NCBI GenBank assembly: GCA_030248135.1
Contig: JASANC010001479.1
Span: 1 to 64,000, forward strand
Source of the DNA: Theristus sp. LFF4_11
Lineage: Eukaryota > Nematoda > Chromadorea > Monhysterida > Xyalidae
DNA length: 64,000 bases
Reading direction: 5' to 3'
The notes beneath the pieces are model-generated. The model searched no databases. It saw only the letters and a program-made list of their open reading frames with translations, and was not told the origin of the DNA. The first letter of the stretch is position 1, and each line of letters begins with the position of its first letter. A program made the translations under genes and the position numbers. Of the stretch, positions 55,986 to 64,000 are shown one piece after another.

Positions 55986-57541
55986 TAGGGTTGGCACAGG
56001 AAAAAAAACCGGTTTCTTTTCCGTTTTAAAACCGGTTTTTTTCCAGTTTTTTTTTGAAAAAATAAAGAACCGGTTTTTTACCTTAAAAATTTTCAAACTT
56101 CGTGGTCAAAAATCACAACTCTTCGTTTGATTGATAAAATGTAAAATTATATTTTTGAAAAAAACGGTGCAGTGAACTGTGTCAAACTGAACTGGTGAAG
56201 CATCATTTTGCAGAAGCTTTTGTGTCAAGGGTCAAGTGAAATACGATGAAGACAAGGTGATGCTAAACTAAGTGCATATGCAGACTGACTGACGATGTTG
56301 TCGATTTGCAAAGGGTAACTGATGAAATGTTATTTTTCAAACGCAATCCGCCACCGGTTTCACTTTGCAGTTCTGCAAATCTCGCCCCCTAATCGGGGTC
56401 AGCTATCCGGTCTCCTTGCAACCGTCCCTCCCCGCTCCCCACACCTACACGGTCACTGCCCAGTCTTTGTTTTCAATTTATTGAACGTGCTGCCCTGGAA
56501 ACCAATAAAAGCGAAATTAATTTGATTTGAAACAAAAAATTGGGTAGCATTTGGTGGCAAAAACAGCATATTGGGTCGGTTGTATGTAGGGTTAGGGGAA
56601 AAAAATCCGGATTTTTTTTTTAAATTAAAAAAAAAATTTAAAAAAAAAATTTTTTTTACAAGTTAGGTTTGTTCGAAGCGTCTCGTCGAGCTGAGTTCAT
56701 CTATAGTCGGACTGGATAATTTCGGGCATTAGCTGATTGGCTGGTGCGATACCGTAATCAGATTCAAACGCGGGCCGTTCAAATTGCACTTTGCTTTTTT
56801 AAAATTTTTTATTTTTGAGTGATTGTGTTGATGAATGTTTGGATTTTTAATGGGCAAAACTTGTTTATTATTTATGAAATACAGAAACATCAAAAAAAGT
56901 ACATTTTAAGGCGAATTTTTATTTTTTTTCAGAAAAAGAACGACGGCGACGATGATGCGCTCTCGACGCTCGAAAAGTGAATATTCGTTTGAAAACCGAT
57001 TGCTTTTCAAATTTTCCCACAAAACAAATCATCATAAACAAAATTTTCAATTAAAAATCAAACACAACAACATTTCTAGTTGTCGTCGTTGCTGTCGCCG
57101 TCGTACTTGTTCGGAAAATGAATTTGTGCCTTTGGAAACAGCTGATTTTAGTTTTTCTGCATCTTTGAGCTGTTTATAGACAATTTGTTGCAGTTTAAAA
57201 ATATAGAACAGCAGCTTTCATGGCCAAATTTTTGATTTAGATTTGTCACCGTCGTCGTCGTTCTTTTTTTCTGAAAAAAATAATAATTCGCCTTAAACTT
57301 TACTTTTTTTATTTTTCTGTATCACATAAATCACAAACAAGTTTTGTCCATTGAAAATTCAAACATTCATCAACACAAACACTGAAAAATTAGAAATTGA
57401 AAAAAAGCAAAGTGCAATTTGAACGGCCCGCGTTTGAATCTGATTACGGTAACGCACCAGCCAATCAGCTAATGCCCGAAATTATCCAGTCCGACTATAG
57501 ACTAATTTTTTTTAAGTTTGAAAAAAAAAATCCAAATTTAA

Positions 57542-57573
<32 letters not shown>

Positions 57574-57805
57574 AATTTTTTTTCAAAGCCCCTAACCCTA
57601 GTTGCATGCCCGAAAACAGCATTTTACGCTGCTCAAAATCACTAATTTTGATGTATTTCCTATTTTGAGTTCAAGATGCCAAGTTCTGAAAAGTTTAGGA
57701 GGTGGGAAGCATTCGGTTTTTTTATGGTTTTAAAACGGTTTTAAAACGGAAAAGAAACCGGTTTTTTTCCTGGCAATATAAAAAACCGGTTTTTTACCAA
57801 CTCTA
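55986..57805. mobile_element. hAT-like element, exact palindromic TSD, containing a second hAT-like element
   Basis: The ends TAGGGTTGG and CCAACTCTA are inverse with one mismatch, flanked by exact GTTGCAAC (55978-55985, 57806-57813). Inner ends carry AAACCGGTTT runs. Without the nested insert it is about 800 bp. No transposase is seen. Confidence 0.88.
56587..57600. mobile_element. Foldback hAT-like element nested in 55986-57805
   Basis: The ends TAGGGTTAGGGG and CCCCTAACCCTA are exact inverses. The flanking 8-mers GTTGTATG and GTTGCATG differ at one base. The arms mirror each other for several hundred bp, for example ATAATTTCGGGCATTAGCTG against CAGCTAATGCCCGAAATTAT. A GACGACGGTGACA-type segment occurs inside. 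The terminus matches that of 46-782. Confidence 0.87.
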
Positions 57806-57814
57806 GTTGCAACC

Positions 57815-58330
57815 CATTTCCGTTCAAGTGATCAAAAAGCAATCTTTTTTATCAGCAGCATTCTCCTGTCATTCCCGTTGAAAATAACGAATGCAATGCA
57901 GTCTTGTTTGATCAGAAGCAATCAGCTGCATTCCCATTCTCGTTTAAATTGTTTAAATTGTTTAAAAGCAATCTTTTTTGATCAGCCTCACCACAGTCAA
58001 CTGCAATTCCTGTTCAAGTGATCAAAAAGCAATCTTTTTTATCAGCAGCATTCTCCTGTCATTCCCGTTGAAAATAACGAATGCAATGCAGTCTTGTTTG
58101 ATCAGAAGCAATCAGCTGCATTCCCATTCTCGTTTAAATTGTTTAAATTGTTTAAATTGTTTAAAAGCAATCTTTTTTGATCAGCCTCACCACAGTCAAC
58201 TGCAATTCCTGTTCAAATTATCAAAAAGCAATCTTTTTTATCAGCAGCATTCTATCATTCCCGTTTAAAATAACGAAACACAATCTTCTTTTTTTGATCA
58301 GCAACAATAAACTGCCATTCCCGTTCTGAA
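57815..58330. repeat. Tandem repeat, ~190-bp unit, about 2.5 copies
   Basis: TTCAAGTGATCAAAAAGCAA recurs at 190-bp spacing (57823, 58013), with CAGTCTTGTTTGATCAGAAG and CTCGTTTAAATTGTTTAAAT in each unit. The second unit has one extra TTTAAATTG. Confidence 0.85.
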
Positions 58331-58487
58331 TATAAAAAATCAATTTTCGTTTATCATTTTTTTCAATGTCGCCAATTACCGTTTTTAATACAAAAGCCCG
58401 TTTTGTTGTCGGTCACACAAAGCATATACCGTCAGCACGAATCGACTGTTTTTAAACGGTAATTTAAAAAGCTTTAAAAAGCGGTGT

Positions 58488-58595
58488 CGGAGAACTGGTA
58501 CCCGGAGAACTAATCACCGGAGAACTGGTACCCTCTCACAAACGCAAGCGGAGAACTGGTACCCGGAGAACTGGTCGCCGGAGAACTGGTGCCCA
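58488..58595. repeat. Minisatellite, six 15-bp GGAGAACTGGTACCC units
   Basis: The six units are arranged as two triplets separated by TCTCACAAACGCAAGC. Within each triplet the third to last bases vary (ACC, CACC, CGCC, TGCC). The unit is a multiple of three, but no flanking coding frame is evident. Confidence 0.85.
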
Positions 58596-58619
58596 CTCTG
58601 ATTGCGCGTGTTCCCGGAG

Positions 58620-61600
58620 TGTTTTACTGCCTCTGTCTGTTACTGTTAAATGTTATATTTTATTTTTAGATTAATAAAAATATTTTGTAAACCTTGTTTC
58701 ATATTAGCTGACTCATTTCAAATGCACTTTAATCAATTAGTCAAGTTTTATTCACACGAAAAGAACAGTGAGAAACACGAGAAAACAAATGATATTGAGC
58801 TTCCCAACACAATGACAAACAAGCCGTTTTGACAGCAGTTTTAAAATAAAAGTGTTCAGCGTCAAAAAGCCACCGATCTGTTCATCTGCTCAACTGCTAT
58901 CTTTGAAGCAAGCTGTATTTTATCATGCAACTTTGCACCAGTTCAGCGTCGTCCGCTTTACGTTTTCGATAGCTTGCAAAAATGACCAGCAGATTCGTGT
59001 ATCCGCAACTGAATGGTGATTTTCTAATGTTTAGCAAACAAGGATGTTCACTCGAGCGGTTATGTCGCGCAGCAAACAAATTTCCCGCCAGCGAACTAGA
59101 GTCGCAAAGCAAACTCGTTATTCCAATTTTGTCGTTTCCCACCGCACAAGTAACCCGATGGTGACATATATGGTTTTTGTGTCAGTTTGATCGAAAGAAA
59201 AACAACAAACAAGACGCAACACGGCCAACAACTGCCAGTATCGACCTGCATGCTCCACGTTGACTGAAGGACTGTATATCATTTTGTGATCGGTGCCCGC
59301 TCGCTGGGCAAACACCTTGTTTGGTTTTGAAACTCGATTGTGCTCGGACAGAAGGCACGTTGTTGAGCATCCTACGTCGTATATTAGCATCGTTTTGAGG
59401 GGAGGGGTACGGGCACGCAGTGGGCGCGCGTGTGGCGCATTTTTCGCAGACAGTCGAGTGTGTCTCTGCTGCTGCTTACCGCAACACGCAACAACGCGCG
59501 CACACGCATGTGAACGCGCCACCCGCAATCGATTTTGTCTCGTGAACCAGCGCTTACGCCTTGCATCATGGCTTGTATATCACTCGGTGAAACATAATAC
59601 ACACACAGAGACACGAACGAAACCTCACTGTTGTTGGTGTTGTTGTTGTTCGTTGTACGCACTGAAGCTTGTCCCTCGTTGTCTCTCGGCTTCAGCGCGT
59701 CCGTATTTCGGTTAATGTTTCACAGTATTTTTGTCGACATTGCTCCTGCTGCGCAGTCGTTTAGAAGCGTCGAAACGTGACGCGGCAGTTTTTCTCCGCA
59801 TACCAATGCGAGAGTATACCAACATTGCTGTGCCATGGTCATGATGCGGCGCCAGTATTCCGCGACGTGCGTGTGTGTTTTGTTAGCAGCTCTCAGTTTC
59901 CCTCTATGGTGTCTCGTCTTCCACCAGCGGCTTCAAAACTAAAGAGCATGCGCTAGCCTGTGACACTCAGTAGTACTAAGCTGTTGATTTCTGTTGTTTC
60001 ATCCGCTGATGGGTGTGTTTCGACTGTTGCGTATGTGTGCGCCCCATTTTCGGTCAGATTGTTAGACGGATTCAAACTGAAGTGTCTTTCTCTTTCTTTT
60101 TTTCGATGTCATTGTCGACCTTGCATCAGTTCTTCGGTTCCAACTTGTATCGGTTGTTAATGACTCCATACGTGCAAAGTGAAGCGAGTTTTTGTGTGGC
60201 AGATGTCGGTGCAAAGTTGAGTGCTCAGTGGCGTTTTCAGCGTTTTATTGTTTCCTTCCGGAAGGACATTCCGGTTGTCCCACCCGCCAAATTGGCAATC
60301 TTTTACTTTTAGTCTCTGCGCGCTGTTTTTCTTGTGACTAGTTCTGGTTGTTTTCTTTGGTGACAGTTTTCGGTTAATTTGAGAAGCTTGCATGGAGATG
60401 ATCTTAGTGAACTTCTTTGTAGCTCGTCATTGCAAGAGTCATGCTTGAAGCGGGAAGGGTGTTTTTTTCATTATGTCACGATTTTTCCCCAGTCATGCTG
60501 AATCCATGCAAATGTTCTCGGCTTACGTAACTAGCGTTCCGACTTCAAAATGCTGAAGTTGGACAAAGGTTTGTACAAAGAAGACAACAATGTTCGTGCA
60601 AACTGGCATATTTAGAGGACCACGCGAAAGCTTAACTATTGAAATAGTAATAGTGTACTTGGATCCAACATTTTCGACAGGTCCCTCCCTGGGTTGGTTG
60701 ACTGTCAAATTCAAATTGAAAATAAAAATTCAACAACAACTATCCACCAAAACAGGTTCTCTTGTCTCGTTTTATTTCTGTCAATGAGACCACAGAATGG
60801 CAATGCAAACGTCGTAAAATTCGTCTTTAAATGTAAACCATGTGCATCCAGCTTCAGTAACTCTTCAATGGTTTGATTTAATTTCGTTAGTACGAGCTTT
60901 GCTCCACTTACGTACTTCTCAGTTTCTTTGTAACCCATATGGTTGCATGTAAAAAACGAATTTTTGTCGTGTTTTTTCTTCGAAACCTCTAATCGCGCTA
61001 CTGCTTCATTCTCAATAGTCAGACAAATTTCGAAACATCCTTGAAAGTTCTTTTGTTGCGTGAACTTGTATGGATGAGTCACTATTTAACTAACGTTTTT
61101 GTCTGACAAACCAAACACAACTTCTCGACGCATTCTAGCTTACTTCTTGAACACAGAAGAAAACCAGCGTTTATTTATGTATTGCTGCTCCCCTTTTGAT
61201 ACTCGAAAGCTTTTTTTTCAATTTGGCTGCCTTTACTTTCTTCACTGGCTGCCGCTACTTTTCTTTTTTTTTTATGCTGAACTTGTTTTTGAGCGCAGCA
61301 TTTCCGATGGACGACGTTTTCTTACTTTTCCATAATCTTGTTTGCAAGCTCTTTCTCATTTGCATTTCAAAATTAATGAGCGTATATTCAAATTATTAAT
61401 TTATGTTGTCATCGAAATCAGAGGCATCCAGCGCGTTCCACTTCTTCTAGTAAGCCCATCTTATGAAGCTATTTTCCTGATGAACGTGCGCTGGTATAGT
61501 GGTCTGTCGTCTGATGCAGATTCGCCTGATATCGCCTAATCATGCCATGATCACACTGTCTAACGGGCATTCAAGAGCCATGCAAACGAGAAAACGTCGT

Positions 61601-62369
61601 CATATCAGAATCAGGATAGATTCATAAATAATAACGCGCGCACGCATTCCCCGATAGGTCTTTCAATGCTTGTTGGAACAATTCGTAATGGGTCCGTTGA
61701 GGTTTGCACTGATGTTTATTCTGAGGCTGTCTGCTACTGCTGCGGTCTGGTTTATTTGTACACTCTGCACGTTCATTTGCAGCGCGAAAATCAGGTTTTG
61801 CACACGCAGTCCATTGAAGGCTGGCAATATTTTACGCTCATATTATTATGTTGTCTGCCGTGTCAATGTGTGTCTATGCGTGTATCGATTTTTGATCAGG
61901 CAGGACAAGGTTTTGATTTTCGGAGGTTAAAACATGCCGCAGGTTTCGAAAACATACCGCAATCTTTATGTTCACACCTCCCTCACCGTCTGCGCTGCAG
62001 TGGTGGTCTGTGGATTGTGTGTGAAAAACATGCCATAACAACGTAGCAGTTGAGCTGACTTCCATTCGAAATTTTCCCATGACTACATTTCTCAGTAAGA
62101 AAAGGTCACGTGCAGTGCCAATTTAAAGTGGTTTTCTTCAGTCGTGTTGTTATAAATCTTGTTTCGAGGCTCCAACTCCGACTGCAATTGTTTAGCATCT
62201 TTCCGCGGTATTTTTGCGTGAAATAAAGTTTGTGTAATTCTTCTTCTCAAGTCTTGCCAAGTCAGGTATCCGTTTTCGTATTTCCGTTCACTACGAGGGA
62301 CATCAGTCCTTGAACTGATTGTCGTTCAACTCGTATTACTCACATCACTATTATCGGATCGTATTGCAG
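58620..62369. other. Long stretch without a firm gene, probable intron or upstream region of the right-edge gene
   Basis: Mixed-composition sequence without the repeat families seen elsewhere. A minus-strand frame at 61082-60711 (includes ENEAVARLEVSKKKHDK and GYKETEKYVSGAKLVLTKL) has protein-like composition but no ATG at its start and no recognised family. I give it about 0.25 as coding. The acceptor TATTGCAG at 62362-62369 begins the right-edge exon. Confidence 0.35.
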
Positions 62370-64000
62370 GCAAAGGCAGCGTGTTTCATAATGGTTTGTG
62401 GTGCGCGCGCCGCTATTGCAATTTCCCGATTGCTCAACTGAATCCATCAACACACTGCTCAACAAACGGCGCCACCGCCCGGGGCGGGATCGACCGACCA
62501 GTGTCAATGTTCCCGTTCGCGACGCCGTTCCCACCGCCTCCCGGCGGCGTCGCGCGTCGCCGGCGTCTGCACGCGCGTCGTCATCGCAACGGCAGCGGCG
62601 GCGGCGCTCAACGTGTGCCTTCGTCACGTTCATCCGTCTCGCTCGGCAGCACCGCATCAGCGCCGCCCGGCTGTATCGCCGGTCAATGGGTCGGTCGGCT
62701 GCGCGTGAAGACCGCCATCAGCGGCGTCAGTCTGCAAGTACTCGACGCCTCAACATCGGCGTTCAATTCTCGCGAGGCGCTCGACAAACTCACCGAACTG
62801 GCCGTCGACACGTCGGCGGCGTGTTATGAGCAAACCGCCACTGCCTCCGCCTCATCGCCCGCCGCTGCATTGCCGCGAAGCGAGTCGTCGCCGTCGCCCG
62901 GAGCGGGCGCCCCCTCGCCGCCGAAAAAGCCGGCAGCAGCACGACCCGTCTTCAATCCGCCGTACGCTTGCGACACAACTGAGGAGCTGTATAAATTGCC
63001 GGGCGAGCGTATTACGACCACCGCTACTGCTGTTGCCGCTCATGCGCCGCAACAAAGCAACGGCGTTATCGATCGAATTACGACCGCAGCGACGGAAATT
63101 GCGGTCAGTCAGGCTGTGATTAAGCGACGCGTCGAGTTTGGCGCGGCGACCGTAATTGAAGACAGACAGACTGCTAATGGTGTGCTGGGTGGTGGTGGTG
63201 GTGGTGGTCGTGTCAGGCACTCACCCGTAAAGACCACAGCACAGCCGTTGTCGCCGTCGAGCGCTGTCAGTCCAGCCACTAGCAGACGGACGCCGTCGCC
63301 GCAAATTACATCACCGTCGAAAACAAAGACCACCGCAAAGACGCACCGAGAGAAAGCGCAAAAGAACGGCGCACTGCCGACGGGCGACGGCGCTAACGAG
63401 GAACTACCAGCGCCGCCCGCACCCACCGCGATGCAATCAGCGCAACGACGAATCTTCGAGCCGTCGCCGGCCATGCTCGAGTTGTTTCCAATCACGAGCG
63501 CAACGGAGGCGCACTTCACTCGCGTCTCGCACACGGAGCTCGCTGATGCGAACGTGTTCAGACGCGTGAACGTGCTGGAACGCGAGGCGACCGGCGACTC
63601 GCCACCGGTGGTGCCCTCGACCTCGACCGCGATCATGTCCAAGTCGTACGAATCGGCGGCGGGCGCCTGTTTCCAGTCGGTGCCCGACCACGACGCCGCC
63701 GCCGCTCGGGCGTCCGCTGCAGGCCATTGGGCGCGCGACTCGCGTCTGAGCACACAGGCGAGCTTCGACGTTGTGCCGACGTACGACGACGAGACGCCGG
63801 TCGGCGGCAGAAGGGGGCAGCGAGCCGATGAAGCCGCGTGCGGATCGAGAGACGGCCGCCAACTGCAACGCCAACAAGGCAGCGGCACCGTGGACACGGA
63901 CGATTCGGCGGTCGGCGCCACGCCCGAGTCGAGTCCGGCGCGTTCCGGACGAACGCAGCCGCGCGCGTCGCCGAAACGCGTCGTTCAACCGACGCCGTCG
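62370..64000 (+). CDS. Long coding exon of an unrecognised protein, running off the window
   Basis: An open frame with no stop extends from acceptor TATTGCAG at 62369 to the window end (over 540 codons). It has no ATG at its start, so it is an internal exon, or starts at the in-frame ATG 62507 (MFPFATPFPPPPGG). Codon use is strongly coding-like (GC-rich third positions). It reads STASAPPGCIAGQWVGRLRV, DASTSAFNSREALDKLTEL, ARPVFNPPYACDTTEELYKL, a Gly run, long Ser/Pro/Thr/Lys-rich disordered sequence (TPSPQITSPSKTKT), then FEPSPAMLELFPITSATEA and DVVPTYDDETPVGG. The only folded-looking segment is about 62680-62820. I recognise no family; a scaffold or cytoskeletal adaptor is possible but not shown. 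Opposite-strand frames here (for example 63921-63109) are shadows. Confidence 0.75.

Noticed and set aside
57815..58595. Tandem repeats as a CRISPR array
   Set aside because: Unit sizes and lack of distinct spacers do not fit, and the genome is eukaryotic.
61190..61380. Minus-strand KKKRKV nuclear-localisation-like string
   Set aside because: It arises in a poly-A run; flanking frames are short and no gene structure supports it.
61666..62046. 126-codon plus-strand frame (start MLVGTIRNGSVE)
   Set aside because: Composition is not like the supported exons, it has many Cys/Leu from AT-rich sequence, and no recognised domain or splice partner.
63109..63988. Minus-strand frames of 183-270 codons
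   Set aside because: Antisense shadows of the plus-strand right-edge exon, which is longer, uninterrupted and better in codon use.

Overview
The window is from a metazoan nuclear genome, most likely an invertebrate (ecdysozoan, possibly nematode-like; not proven). Coding sequence sits in short GC-balanced exons separated by AT-rich GT-AG introns. The genes found are a Gemin3/DDX20 helicase, SmD1 with an RGG tail, an extended globin, a secreted TIL-type protease-inhibitor protein, a class A neuropeptide receptor resembling CCK/sulfakinin receptors, and an unrecognised single-pass membrane protein. A long coding exon of a further gene runs off the right edge. All spliced models were assembled by eye; every exon junction was checked for phase, and completed genes give totals divisible by three.

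Layout: 1-1300 holds a TIR element, a nested hAT-like insertion and, on the minus strand, the first two exons of DDX20. 1300-4500 holds MITEs and a 1.16-kb minisatellite with a 17-base unit. 4507-6624 (+) is the receptor, which stops after TM5. 6700-9446 holds a C-rich foldback element and a ~150-bp satellite. 9447-26451 (+) is the rest of DDX20, 18 exons, with a hAT transposon in one intron and a 5.6-kb foldback/satellite block in another. 29587-32842 (+) is the globin. 34793-40992 (-) is the membrane protein, with a 3.6-kb near-perfect palindrome in its second intron. 43235-44233 (-) is SmD1. 44-49 kb and 49.6-62 kb are repeats, apart from the TIL gene (49234-49629). 62370 to the end is an open coding exon.

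The main biological observation is that DDX20 is split. Exons 1-2 (initiator Met and Q motif) lie on the minus strand at 1.0-1.3 kb, while exons 3-20 lie on the plus strand from 9.4 kb, and the splice phase between them matches exactly. The receptor between them lacks TM6-TM7. One inversion, or one misassembly, with a breakpoint in the 6.6-9.4 kb repeat zone would explain both broken genes. The long C-terminal tail of DDX20 also carries five spaced copies of a Tyr-x4-[Leu/Met]-[Leu/Arg] motif resembling eIF4E-binding sites, which I do not know from this family.

DDX20/Gemin3 and SmD1 work in one pathway: the SMN complex loads Sm proteins, including SmD1, onto snRNAs. The other genes show no evident functional link. 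Mobile DNA is dominated by hAT-type elements with exact or near-exact 8-bp target duplications, TA-flanked mariner-like MITEs, and large foldbacks.
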